From NCBI GenBank assembly GCA_032622095.1, contig CP136067.1:90510707-90574706 (forward strand): DNA of 64,000 nucleotides, in the 5' to 3' direction. The position numbers were made by a program, and so were the translations under genes. This document shows, piece by piece, positions 1 through 11,949 of the stretch (position 1 is the stretch's first letter; each line of letters begins with the position of its first letter). Origin of the DNA: Siphonodentalium dalli (Eukaryota; Mollusca; Scaphopoda; Gadilida; Siphonodentaliidae). Below the pieces are notes generated by a model. That model was not told where the DNA came from, searched no databases, and was given only the letters and a program-made list of their open reading frames with translations.

Positions 1-1218
1 ATGATGGTGATGATGACGATAACGATGGCGACGATGACGGTGACGATGATGCTGGCGACGGTGGTGATGATGATGATCTATAACGACAACGATAACGATA
101 CCGATGACGATGACGATGATGCCGATGATGACGATGATGCTGGCGATGATGGAGATGATAGCGATACCGATGACGATAATGATGACGACGATTGTGATGA
201 TGATATTGACGATGATGATGATGACGATGGTGATGATGACGTTGATGCCGGTGATGGTGATGACGATGTTGATGATGATGCTGGCGATAATGGTGATGTT
301 GATGATGACGCCGACGATAACAATGACACCGATGATGACAATAACAATGGTGCTGGTGATGGTGGTGATGATGTTGATGATGATAATGACTATGATGGTG
401 ATGATGGTGATATATGATGACGATGACATCGGTAATGGTGATGATGATAACGATACCGATGATGATGATGATGATGATAACGATGATGCTGGTGATACTG
501 ATGATGGTGGTGATAGTGATGATGGTAGTGATAATGATGATGACGATAACTATAACGACGATGGTGATGCCGATGATGCTTGTGAAGGTGGTGATGATGA
601 TGACTATGATGATGATATATGACGATGATGACGACGGTAATGATGGTGATGATAACGATACCGATGACGACGATGATGATGACGATGATGCTGGTGAAGG
701 TGATGATGACGATGATGACGACGGTAATTATGGTGATGTTAAGGATACCGATGACGATAACGATGACGACGATGATGATGATGGCGGTGATGCCGGTGAT
801 GATGATGACGATGCTGGTGGTGATGATGACGATGATGATGATGACGATGACGACGGAGATAACTATGGCGATGATGACGATGACGATGATTCTGTGACCG
901 TGGTGATGATGGTGATAACGGCTATGATGATGACGATGATGATGATGATGATGGTGATGATGATATATGATGATGATAACGATGACGATAACGATGACGA
1001 CGATGCTGATTAAGACGATGATAACGATGATGTTGGTGATGATGGTGACCACGATGATGATGATGATGATGACGATAACGATGACGACGATGACGATGTT
1101 GTTGGTGATGGTGATGATGATGTTGATGGTGAAAATGACTATGACGGTCCTGATGATGATGATGATGATGATTATGATGATGATAGTGATAACGATACCG
1201 ATGACGATAACGATGACT
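1..1218. repeat. GAT/GAC trinucleotide-rich satellite
   Basis: About 1.2 kb built almost wholly from GAT, GAC, GGT and AAC triplets, cut by the left edge of the window. All frames are open for long stretches and read as runs of Asp, Met or Ile/His. That follows from triplet periodicity and is not evidence of a gene. Short variants such as GATAACGATACCGATGA recur every 200-250 bp, which suggests a higher-order unit. Similar but shorter GAT tracts lie inside and after the LINE (about 55.5-55.66 kb and 59.38-59.68 kb). Confidence 0.9.
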
Positions 1219-1289
1219 AAATGCAGGTCAAATTCGTGCTCGTCAAAGCAAAACAAATACACGAATCAACGCGATGCCGAAATTCTCGC

Positions 1290-2045
1290 AATTATAATCT
1301 TGAAATATATAGTTTTGGACATTGTTATACGATAAATAGAATATGTAATTCGTATTTATCTAATAAACATACGATATAATGTCACAAACTGAGAACAGAA
1401 TAGCGCACTATATATTCGCGTGCATATTATTTCTGCTCGTTCACCAGGTGTAATTGGGCTTCCGGTGCAATGAAGTGACGTCACATTAACATTTTGCTGC
1501 CGATGTCATATAGCTATTTAGTGATTTTTGTGCGTTTTGGACATCATAATCAATTTATAGGTGTCATATGATAAATAGAATATGTAATTCGTGTTTCTCT
1601 CATATGATATTTATGAAACTCGTCACGAATTTTCAGTTTTCTCTCGCCAGAGAAATATATAGTTTTGGACATTGTTATACGATAAATAGAATATGTAATT
1701 CGTATTTATCTAATAAACATACGATATAATGTCACAAACTGAGAACAGAATAGCGCACTATATATTATTTCTGCTCGTTCACCAGGTGTAATTGGGCTTC
1801 CGGTGCAATGAAGTGACGTCACATTAACATTTTGCTGCCGATGTCATATAGCTATTTAGTGATTTTTGTGCGTTTTGGACATCATAATCAATTTATAGGT
1901 GTCATATGATAAATAGAATATGTAATTCGTGTTTCTCTCATATGATATTTATGAAACGCGTCACGAATTTTCAGTTTTCTTTCGCTGGAGGCTCGAGAAA
2001 ACTGAAAATTCTTAGACTCGTTTCATAAATATCATATGAGAGAAA
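1290..2045. repeat. Tandem duplication of about 350 bp with an inverted end
   Basis: A unit starting near GAAATATATAGTTTTGGACA occurs at about 1302 and again at about 1655, nearly identical over about 330 bp. The first copy has a short extra segment near 1417-1430. After the second copy, 1990-2045 is an inverted copy of the unit end (ATATCATATGAGAGAAACAC against GTGTTTCTCTCATATGATAT), making a local hairpin. No coding potential was seen. It could be a duplicated non-autonomous transposon, but I found no clear target duplication. Confidence 0.75.
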
Positions 2046-2074
2046 CACTTATTTCATATCCTCTATGTGTTTTG

Positions 2075-3515
2075 TTATTTATAAAGTCAGAATACCGAGT
2101 TAATAAGTGTCAGTATTCCGAGTTAAAATAAAAGACAGAATTCCAAGTTGATAAAGTCAGAATTCAGAGTTTATAAAGTCAGAATTCAGAGTTAAAAAGA
2201 CAGAATTCCGAGTTAAAAAGACAGAATTCCGGGTTTATAAAGTCAAAATTCCGAGTTATAAAGTCAAAATTCCGAGTTATAAAGTCAGAATTCCGAGTTA
2301 AAAAGACATCATTCCGAGTTATAAAGTCAGAATTCCGGGTTTATAAAGTAAAAATTCCGAGTTATAAAGTCAAAATTCCGAGTTATAAAGTCAGAATTCC
2401 GAGTTAAAAAGACAGCATTCCGAGTTATAAAATCAGTATTCCGAGTTAATAAAGTTAAAATTCCGAGTTATAAAGCAGAATTCCAAATTGAAAAAGTCAA
2501 AATTCCGAGTTATAAAGTCAAAATTCCGTGTTAAAAAGACATAATTCCGAGTTATAAAGTCAAAATTCCGAGTTTATAAAGTCAGAATTCCGAGTTAATA
2601 AAGTTAGAATTCCGAGTTATAAAGTCAAAATTCCGAGTTAAAAAGACAGAATTCCGAGTTATAAAGTCAAAATTCCGAGTTTATAAAGTCATAATTCCGA
2701 GTTATAAAGTCAGAATTCCGAGTTTATAAAGTCAGAATTCCGAGTTTATAAAGACAGAATTCCGTGTTTATAAAGTCAGAATTCCGAGTTTATAAAGACA
2801 GAATTCCGTGTTTATAAAGTCAGAATTCCGAGTTAAGAAGACAGAATTCCGAGTTAAAAAGACAGAATTCATAGTTGATAAAGTCAGAATTCCGAGTTAT
2901 AAAGTTAGAATTCCGAGTTATAAAGTCAGAATTCCGAGTTTAAAGGACAGAATTCCGCGTTTATGAAGACAGAATATCAAGTTTATAAAGTCAGAATTCC
3001 GTGTTTATAAAGTCAGAATTCCGAGTTTATAAAGTCAGTATTTCGAGTTAAAAATACAGAATTCCAAATTGATAAAGTCAGAATTCCGTGTTTATAAAGT
3101 CAGAATTCCGAGTTTATAAAGTCAGAATTCCGAGTTAAAAAGACAGAATTCCTAGTTGAAAAGACAGAATTCAGAGTTATAAAGTCAGAATTCAGAGTTA
3201 AAAAGAGAGAATTCCGAATTTATAAAGTCAGAATTCAGAGTTATAAAGTCAGAATTCCGAGTTAAAAAGACAGAATTCCGAGTTATAGTCAGGATTCCGA
3301 GTTGATAAAGTCAGAATTCCGAGTTATGAAGACAGAATTCCGAGTTAAAAAGACAGAATTCCGGGTTTATAAAGTAAAAATTCCGAGTTATAAAGTCAAA
3401 ATTCCGAGTTATAAAGTCAGAATTCCGAGTTAAAAAGACAGCATTCCGAGTTATAAAGTCAGAATTCCGAGTTATAAAGTCAGAATTCCGAGTTATAAAG
3501 ACAGAAAATTCCAAG
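2075..3515. repeat. Minisatellite, unit about 17-21 bp, EcoRI-rich
   Basis: Roughly 70 degenerate copies of a unit like TATAAAGTCAGAATTCCGAG. Variants alternate between AAAGTC and AAAGAC and between TTATAAAG and TTAAAAAG. Most units contain GAATTC. The antisense reading gives a repetitive peptide (NSDFITRN), an artefact of the repeat. The array ends sharply at about 3515. Confidence 0.93.
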
Positions 3516-4641
3516 TTGTGACGTCACGAATTATTATCTAGTACGATGTTACTGTTTTGAATTTTGCGACCACTTTTGTCGCACAGTAGATTGGTGGGCT
3601 TAAAGCATTAATGTCGTAATAGAAATATCTTGTTACTGTGTCTTTTGATTACTGGTATTGCAAATGAGAATTATGAATATTGAATTACAAAGTTCATTCG
3701 TAGCGGTAGTTTACCTTTTATTGAGAAAATAAGACACATTAAATAACGACACTATAGTAACTACAGTCTACACCCATCGGGGCGAGTGAAAAGTGATCGA
3801 AATTCACCTTTCTACTGTGCGAAGGTGGGTCTTTAATGTACATCACTTGGTACTGTGCGAAACGAAATAATATATATGTAATATGGAATTAATTGTTATC
3901 ATAAGACTACATAGTACATACATGAATGTGATAATCCATAAATATCATACTGTTTTCTGGAATCGAAAGAAAACATATAATTGTGAACAAAGCAGAAGAT
4001 ACATTCGTGCAGGTTCAGGCGAACTCGGTCAATGCGGAAAGTTACACGATGAGTTTGTTGTTTGATAAATAAAAAACAAACAAATAAAACAAACAAAAAA
4101 GCCACAGCTACCCTCATGTGAGTGGTTTTGCCTTGGTTCGTTAATTACGCTAGCGTATGATCATATTACTCTGTATATACATGTACGTGATCGCGCTTTG
4201 TATGTCATAGTAATTACGATTGAGTAAATACGTGAACCCGTGGGTGGCAATACAAATGCTAGATCAATAATTCACTGTTGGACGAAATACATGGAGTATA
4301 TCACGTCACTTTATAAAACCTTTTACCTAAGTTTGCAATGAATTATCACCGTGGGTGCTGACAAACATTGCTCATATTCACAATGCACAATTTCAAATAA
4401 GTATGTTGATGCACCAGAAGCCAACTTGCAACAAGACAATGCATTAATGTCATTGATTTTTTTAAATATGATTCCTCTTACAGATGCAATTTACTACCAC
4501 GTGCGAATTGACCTGCTATTACTATGTGGTAAATTATTGACTCTTGGTTTGAAGATAAAACGCACGATCTTGAGGTCATTATACCGAGGGCATGCCGACA
4601 GTCGGGTCGCGATACCATATACCCGGCTTGTAATGACATAA
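3516..4641. other. Intergenic stretch upstream of the channel gene
   Basis: No gene recognised. A TATAAAA at 4312-4318 lies about 325 bp upstream of the channel start codon and could be a TATA box, but the spacing to any transcription start is unknown. A short open frame (about 4351-4641) leads to the channel start and is probably untranslated leader or chance. Confidence 0.5.
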
Positions 4642-5808
4642 ATGGCCATGAAACTGTTCACATTCGCGGTCGTAGTTATGATTTCGGCAAACCAAGTTCA
4701 CTCCACGAGTAAGCACCAGCAGAGAGCTCGCCTGTTCTCGAATATCACCGACGGACTTAATCCGGAAATAATCCCAGGTGACGATTCATTGGATGTTAAT
4801 ATGGACTTCACCCTGATTTCTGTAAGAGGAGTTGACGAGATTGGTCAGAGTATATCTATCAGCGGATACTTCATGGTGAGTTGGTCTGATGCAAGCATTA
4901 ATTGGGATCCTGAAGATTACGGAGGTATCACCGAGTTAACCATCAACAGCGACAACATTTGGAATCCTGGTCTGACAATAGCCAGCTTCACTTATGAGTT
5001 ACGGCCCCTGGGAGATAACTTCGTGAAGGTGATTGTCAAAAACGACGGTCACGTGTTGTGGTATCCAGGGAGTACCTATTCAACACAATGCGAATTTAAT
5101 TCCATCGAGTATCCGTTCGATCATACCACGTGTTTTCTTATTGTCTCCTCGTGGAACTACGGTTACCCTCAAGTGAATCTTTCACTTACCAGGCCTCCGT
5201 TGAAGAAATTTTTTCCTGAACATGACGGAAATGGAGACTGGGAACTCATCACCATGTCGGCAAGCGAGCATTTGCAAGTGCTGAAGAATGGCACATGGCA
5301 AGCGATTTATTTTTATTTTAACATCAAGCGTAGACCATTGCCGTTTATCGTCAACACGGCTGTTCCTTTAATGATTCTTGTGTTCTTAAATGTTCTAGTT
5401 TTTAAAGTTCCCGCCGTTTCGGGAGAGAGGCTATCCTACGCCATCACAGTTGTCCTCTCGTTTGTTATATTCTCCAGCATGATCGTGAATGCAATGGCGA
5501 ACAGCGGCAAGAAGTTATCTATTATCTGTGTTTTCCTCACCATGGTAACAAGCACGAGTTTCGTTATCGTCATTCTGACCATAATAAATCTTAGTATATA
5601 CCACTGCGAGAAAGCCTTCCCCGGGCGACTTTTGACATTTATAAGACATGTTTCTGCTGACCAACCTGATGTGATGAAGTGGAAGGCGTTCAGTGTAATG
5701 TTAGATGTCATGTTCTTCAGGACTTTAATTTCGTTCATGTTAGTGATGAAGATTGGGTTCTTTATTGTATTTTACATCCACATCAAAGATACTACATCGA
5801 AAGCTTGA
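4642..5808 (+). CDS. Divergent intronless Cys-loop (nicotinic-receptor-like) channel subunit
   Basis: 388 residues, uninterrupted. A hydrophobic signal peptide (about residues 3-20) is followed by an extracellular ligand-binding domain. The family signature Cys-loop is C150 and C164, separated by exactly 13 residues including YPFDHTTC. Four membrane segments follow: M1 about 233-255 (after RRPLPF), M2 about 263-284 (preceded by GER), M3 about 290-314 and M4 about 360-382. The M3-M4 loop is short, near 45 residues, where nicotinic subunits usually have a longer one. Loop C shows no adjacent cysteine pair, so it is not a classical alpha subunit. The GER ahead of M2 resembles cation-selective members (GEK) rather than the PAR of anion channels, so I infer cation selectivity. 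Two in-frame Met codons (4642, 4648) both precede the signal peptide; the first is used here. The lack of introns suggests an origin by retroposition or intron loss. Confident of family, not of ligand. Confidence 0.92.
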   Translation: MAMKLFTFAVVVMISANQVHSTSKHQQRARLFSNITDGLNPEIIPGDDSLDVNMDFTLISVRGVDEIGQSISISGYFMVSWSDASINWDPEDYGGITELTINSDNIWNPGLTIASFTYELRPLGDNFVKVIVKNDGHVLWYPGSTYSTQCEFNSIEYPFDHTTCFLIVSSWNYGYPQVNLSLTRPPLKKFFPEHDGNGDWELITMSASEHLQVLKNGTWQAIYFYFNIKRRPLPFIVNTAVPLMILVFLNVLVFKVPAVSGERLSYAITVVLSFVIFSSMIVNAMANSGKKLSIICVFLTMVTSTSFVIVILTIINLSIYHCEKAFPGRLLTFIRHVSADQPDVMKWKAFSVMLDVMFFRTLISFMLVMKIGFFIVFYIHIKDTTSKA

Positions 5809-8403
5809 TAGGAAGCGCGGAATGTCTTTCGAAAATATTGTAGCACCAAGTTTCTTTTTCACTAAGTAAGAACTCTTAGACATAATGAAATTTATCACAT
5901 AATTAGCCCCATAACCCGGCCTCATATGTTTTGGTAAGACACACATGTAATATCGTCATGCGCAATGACATAAAAGCTTAACGCAATTATGTCGATGTCA
6001 ATGTCGGAACTTTATATTATTTTAATTAGATTATAATTATGTTATTCAATTTGTGTTGGGCTATATAGTGTTGGCTGTGAGATAAATATTGGTGATAAGT
6101 GCGGTTGAACAATTTTGTTAACAAGAGAAGACATTTAAAATTGAACTATATTTTTTCTTGAAGATGTGTTTACTTCCTATTTGGAAGTGATACGGAAATC
6201 AATATTAATTTGTTTCAACCACATGATTTTCGAGACCATTTTTCCTTACTAAAATGTGATTATGTGATAAAAAGGATCTCAAATTCGTCGCAATTCTATA
6301 CAAAATATACTAACGTCGTCCACTATAATCAATTCGAGCCTAGCTATACTTTGTTCGAATCGAATTTAGTGCACTGGTTAATAAATTTCGTGTATAATTG
6401 CGACTCATTAGAAATCCTCTATTTATTCAAGACAAGTAAACATGTACGCGAGCAGTCACCGAGCTATATCGGGGGGGGGGGATCTGGAAGTAATCTAAGC
6501 TAAGGAATAATTTTATCACATACGTGCAATACAAAGGGTCACAGATGGTCCATCAATTTGCTACTGAAATTCAATCTCCTTTGGGACACTTTAATAAGGA
6601 AAGATAATGATTCCTGGAATTAAAAACTAAATTATATTTAACGTACTCACGGCTGACCAGCTGTTACGTGTAGTTTTACAATATACATCACTGTAGATTG
6701 CGATGCGAATATAGTGGCTCGCTATAAGATAATGTTCCAAATCGCATTGCAAATTCAAAAGACTGTATATGCATGTGGAAACAAAATTGCATATTCAACA
6801 GACTACATGAAATTACGTGGAACCTGAGAAGAGAATGCCTTCCATTATTTCACCAGCATTCGATCACATTAGTTCACCTATTAAATAAATCACTTCCTCT
6901 AAATATTTAGCTTTTTGGAGATCATGATCTACGCGATTGCGACAACGATAAATTGTTCTCAGCAGTACCAGCATTCATCCATGAGACAAAACACGATTCG
7001 TTTGATTAACTCTTGCAAATATATGTATTAGCCAACAAACTACTTCAACAGTTAAGACTTTAAAACAAATACAAATACATATGCGTGATTGACTCGGGGG
7101 AGGGGGTGACACCGGTGATCGGTATATATGTTTATCTTGTTTTTGGTAGTCATGTTACTTTGTCATTGCTCTTTATTAATTTTTCGGCGTAATAACAAGT
7201 GGGAGAAGTTTTACCCATAATTCAGACAAGCCACTGTCCCCCAATCGAATTGTGTGTACACAAGTGTTTGTGTTATATACTATGCTAGACAAATAAAAAT
7301 GTTTAAACTAAACTGATGATTTTTCGATAAATCGTTAAAACCACCAACTCGCGAGAGAGCTATTTTTAGGGACATATCATTATTATATGATTGCCTATAA
7401 AACAGCGGAAAATTTACCGAAACGTAGACCATCATATGTATCTTTAAGAAGCCACGTTGAAATTCGATTCCGTTATTTCACTGTATCATTTAGGGGATAA
7501 CGGTGTGGTGTTTTGTGATTTCGGAAAGGTACAGTGCGAATATACTGTGGCAAATTTAGTTAATGGGCGACAGCGGATTTATCGAACTTAAAACGTTATT
7601 TCGACACACACATGCCTTGTAATTATCGATGAAATGTGCAGACATAGAAAACACTCAGACAATTCACGACATTTTGTTTTAAATTTAATGCGCTGGATAA
7701 AATATAGTCCCTCAATTAGCATCGCTCTTATCGTTAAAAATGCTGATAAAGACGAAAAATTGCCACATCGAATAGAAATACATATGCATAACAATTAGTT
7801 TCTGCATGTAACTCGTGTCTTGTTCAGATGTTTACCACGTACACATTGCGGTTTTGATTTTAAGTTGAATTCAAACAATGGAAAATTGTTTACTCATTGA
7901 GATGTATTTCACGCCGTATCTGTCACGGTTTCATGTCAAGAAATTTGGTCTAATGATATCGAGACAATGATATTGATGGGATATACCGGTGTCGTGTTTT
8001 GTGATTTATGAAAGTACATGTATACAGGGCCAATGCACTGACTGTCAAATTTCGAAAAAAGCGACTCGCTGGTTTGTTTATATAGCAACGAGCTAGTAAC
8101 GGAAGTCAGTAGACCGGGCGCCAACTCCATGCATCTACTCCGTGACGCCGTCGGCATGTCCTACATAATGGTGATGCCATGGAGCGAAACGGAACAGTGA
8201 GCGGAGTAGGATTGGCCATGGACGAGATTATGAATTCTACTGACGTCAATATTGGCACGTAGGAATATGTAACATTGATGATACCGGACTATACTTTTCG
8301 ACAGTTAATATCGATAATTACCCCCCCCCCGCACATTTGTGATGTTTCAGGTGGTATATTGGCATAAGTGCATTATAATCGTTATTTTAAGGTAGCTTGC
8401 CGG
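5809..8403. other. Intergenic, AT-rich
   Basis: About 2.6 kb with no gene recognised. Two stretches near 7496-7590 and 7974-8060 share GTGTTTTGTGATTT and nearby words, and look like diverged copies of one dispersed repeat. A G-run lies at 6471-6480. The open frame at 6210-6503 has no domain and unremarkable composition. Confidence 0.6.
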
Positions 8404-9631
8404 TAGGGATCAGCGAATATTCGAGATTCGGTTCGATGTCGATATCGGGCACCCGATTCGATGTCGACACCGAATCGGTCCGCTGATTCGGATATTTTCG
8501 AATCGGTGTTACTTTGGTGTGATCTTTTTTTTGCGTTAGATAACACATGCCAAATAACCTTAGATCACAAAAAATGAAGCAGAAGGTTGCCAAGTTAGCC
8601 AACGTAGGTAATTTTGAATGTATGCGTTCAGATTAGACGTGCATTATGCAAAGTATGTGCTTCGATCGCAACCCGTAATGGTGAATCACCATTGGTGATT
8701 AATCGCCGCATATATTTGTAATTGTATCGACGCTATATAAATTGCCTACAGGGTCCGTGATAGCTAGATACGATCCCAACTGATTACCTTATGCTTATAA
8801 CTTCAGATATCCGATTCAGATTATATGAATAAAACTCAATGTCAGTCGCCGTTATTCCCGACAACACATAGACTGGAATGAACAGAAATCTTGACCAGTC
8901 GGTCTATTACGTTATTAAATGGACGTCATTATGTGCTACCAGGTATCTAAGACACTGCTGGCATAATTCCTAGAAATTGTCTACTTTCTGTTTTCCGGGA
9001 AATCAAGCGTTTTGCACTAAGTTTCGATCCGTTGAATCTTGTTAATAACATATATAATTTGTGTCTGTTTTCTGAGACCCCCTCCGTGGAGACAACTACT
9101 GCATGTGAATATGTGATCTAGGTGTTTGGTCTATTGTGGGGTGAACATTTAAAGAGATACCTACCATTATTATCGAACTACAATAATTATATAGCTGAAC
9201 AGTGTACCCATGTCCAAGTGTGTCAAATCTGTATTATCTTTATTAAATAATGTAGACAAGTTACTTCCATTCCATGGGGTTTATGACATACGTTGTTTGA
9301 ATTGTCTTTAACTGTCTTACATGTACTGTCACATGACACAGCTAGATATAAATTCAATTTAACATATCCCAAATCCGCCATGAGACTGAGAGTGACATGC
9401 CTATGTCATGATTTTCCTTTAAAAAATAAGTTCCAACGGATGTTTGAGGAGATTAACATTGTTATATAGTACATTTTGCAGATTTTTGTCACGAGACTCT
9501 GAAATAAACACTAGTAACCAATGTCAATCACTAGCTGATTCGATTCGAGATTAAATTCGATGTCGATATCAGGAAGGAGATTCGATATCGAGATTCGATT
9601 CGATGCAAAATCTCCGATTCGCAGTTCCCTA
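8404..9631. mobile_element. Non-autonomous hAT-type DNA transposon
   Basis: The element runs from TAGGGATCAGCGAAT to GCAGTTCCCTA; reverse-complemented, the right end reads TAGGGAACTGCGAATCGGAGA and matches the left terminal inverted repeat. It is flanked by a perfect 8-bp direct repeat, CTTGCCGG (8396-8403 and 9632-9639). An 8-bp duplication and TAGGG/CAGGG-like ends are hallmarks of hAT elements. Both subterminal regions are rich in GATTCGATGTCGATATC-like words. The 1.2-kb body has no transposase frame, so it would need a transposase supplied elsewhere. Confidence 0.85.
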
Positions 9632-9878
9632 CTTGCCGGTAGTTTACGCGAGCGCAAATCAATAAGTACACTGAGTACATACCAGGCTCTCACCTGTTTG
9701 TAAACGCTGACGCCCGCTCTTTGATTAATTAGAGTTAATAATTTAAATATCTAAGAGTTAATTTAGCAACTTTTAGCATTAATACGGTACGTACATACAG
9801 TTGTGTGTGTGAATACCTGAAGCAGATCATTCGTGTCTGTAAAGAAATATAAAATTTGCACTGGCTGTGTGCTAGGAG

Positions 9879-10012
9879 TGTCGTGGATATTTGTGTGTAC
9901 TCGTTTGTGACGTATTTTGGTACAGTGACGTCATATGGAGGTGTGGGGTTACGGTGAAGTAAAATGGCTACCTACACATAGCATAGTCTTTAATGTCTCT
10001 ATTTCCGTGACA
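9879..10012 (+). repeat. 5' LTR of the BEL/Pao fossil
   Basis: 134 bp beginning TGTCGTGGATATTTG and ending TTTCCGTGACA. It matches the 3' LTR except for one base in GGTAC(A/T)GTGACGTCA. It contains the CRE-like palindrome TGACGTCA. Just inside lies TGGTCCCTCGAACC (from 10018), whose TGG start suits a tRNA primer-binding site. Confidence 0.9.
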
Positions 10013-10019
10013 TAAATTG

Positions 10020-11300
10020 GTCCCTCGAACCGTCAAGATGTCGATCAAATCAGAACTTTCGCTTAAGGCTATAAGGATGAAACGCAGAGCACAGAGAGGA
10101 CACACCACGCGGTTGATCAAGGATGCTGATGCCATGTTGAACACCGATCAAGTCGACATGAAGTTTCTTAAGGACGTTTTGGCGATGTTAAACGAGAAAG
10201 TTTCTCTTCTTGGTGAAATGGATGATGCAGTTCTTAATTTCTTGGTTGATGATGATTCTGAGTTCGACAGAGAATCTGATGACATAGAGATATACATGAG
10301 AGTAATAAAGAGTCAACGTAATTCTTATGTGGCTTTCGTGGACATTCATGATGCTGGTCGGGTTGGTGCAAGAAGGTCTGTCGCTACGCCGGAGAATGAT
10401 CGTGTATGCAATGTTCGTCAAAGTATTGCACTTCGAAAAAATCATTGCCGTTATTTGAGGGCGAATTGGTGCAATGGCAACCATTTTGGGATTCGTTCCA
10501 TGCTGTGGTGCATTCAGTTCCTGAAGACGAATTACCATCGATTCAGAAATTTCAGTATTTACGACCATTGTTGCGTGGATCTGCGGCAATGTGTGTTGAT
10601 GGACTATTTTTGACAAAAGATAATTACTTTCATGCAATTACTATTCTGAAAGAGAGATTCGGACAGACGCATAAAATTACACATGCACATTTACAGACGC
10701 TGATGGATCTACCGACGCCTCAAAATAATGTGCACAGTATTGGGCAATTTAGAGATGTTATTGAGTCGAATATTCGATCTTTGGACGCGTTGGGACAAGG
10801 GACATCTAACAGAGACATGCTTGTTTCAATGTTAATTCAAAAGTTGCCGGCGATTCAGCGTGATAATTTGGTGCGTCCATATGGTAATCCCCAATTTTCA
10901 TTGGAAGACATTAGAGAATGTTGCGTCTTGAAGTTGATATATTAGATGCCGTTGAACAAAGTTCTTCTTTCGAGCTCACAACTTCAACATTGACCGCACC
11001 ATCCAACAGGTCTTCATTTAATCAAGTGAAGGATCCGACTGCTTTTCACAAGGATTCAAGCGTCCCAGTTTGCGCGTTTTGCGACGGCAAACATTTACCG
11101 GCGAACTGTTCAATGGGTATTAAAGAACGGCTTGACATTGTAAGGTATCGGAGACTTTGTTACAATTGCCTTTCTAGTACACATCGATGTTCTGAATGTG
11201 TATCGCGCTTCCGCTGTAGACTTTGTTCAAGAAAACATCACACTAGTATATGTGAGTCGAGCAGTGCGAAAGATAGGCCTGTTAGTGGAATTTCAGGACG
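10020..11300 (+). pseudogene. BEL/Pao gag-like region (fossil)
   Basis: Gag-like sequence typical of BEL/Pao elements: an N-terminal helical region, then a segment about substrate size and path (ELVQWQPFWDSF), then a cysteine/histidine-rich stretch with zinc-knuckle spacing at about 11070-11275 (including CYNCLSSTHRC). Broken; treated as a fossil. Confidence 0.8.
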
Positions 11301-11399
11301 AGTTTCCGTTCATGTGCCAAACAATCAGAGTTCATTACATTGTAATGTCAAATCTGACAGTGGAAGTAATGGTGACTATATCAACGGTGCTGTACTACC

Positions 11400-11710
11400 G
11401 ACGGTTTCGCATCATTACTCCTTGTTAAAAACTGCAATTTCAGATGTATCTTCCGGGACGATTACTATTGCAGCCAACATTCTGTTAGACGATGGTTCAC
11501 AGACTTCTTTTATCAGACAGGGTTTCGCTGAAGAACTAGGGCTCGTACCGATTGGACAACGGGAGATAAGTGTTTCGGCGTTTGGGTCCACGAGTTCTGA
11601 CAAGCGTTATTTGAATGTCGCAAAAGTGAATCTCTTATGTGACAATGATGCGATTGAACTTGAACTCCTTATTGTTCCTACAATTTCTACACCACTGAAC
11701 ATTTAAGTTG
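11400..11710 (+). pseudogene. BEL/Pao aspartic protease region (fossil)
   Basis: Retropepsin-like motif LLDDGSQTSF followed by IRQGFAEELGL, the usual start of the A17-type protease in BEL/Pao Pol proteins. It lies between the zinc-knuckle region and the reverse transcriptase, as expected. Confidence 0.8.
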
Positions 11711-11949
11711 AACAAAAAATATTAGACATTATCCTCATTTGAAAGGACTCAAATTAGCACATTCTGTTACCGGTGCTGATACGTTTAACATTGACATTTT
11801 AGTGAGAGCTGATTGTTATTACGACGTTGTGGAGGAAACGCAAATAAGATGAGTTGACGGGCCAGTGGCTGTTAAATCGAAAGTCGGTTTCTTGATTACA
11901 GGACCTGTTCGTAATCAGGCAACTGGTGGGTTTACATCTATGTTGAAGT

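Noticed and set aside
1-1262. Long Asp-, Met-, Ile- and His-rich open frames on both strands
   Set aside because: They arise because GAT/GAC triplet repeats rarely contain stops in any frame; there is no domain, start context or splice site.
3311-3514. Repetitive peptide (NSDFITRN) on the minus strand
   Set aside because: Translation of the minisatellite; unit length varies and breaks the frame repeatedly elsewhere in the array.
10188-10637. Minus-strand frames across the BEL/Pao fossil
   Set aside because: Antisense to recognisable Gag and Pol sequence; no independent domain.
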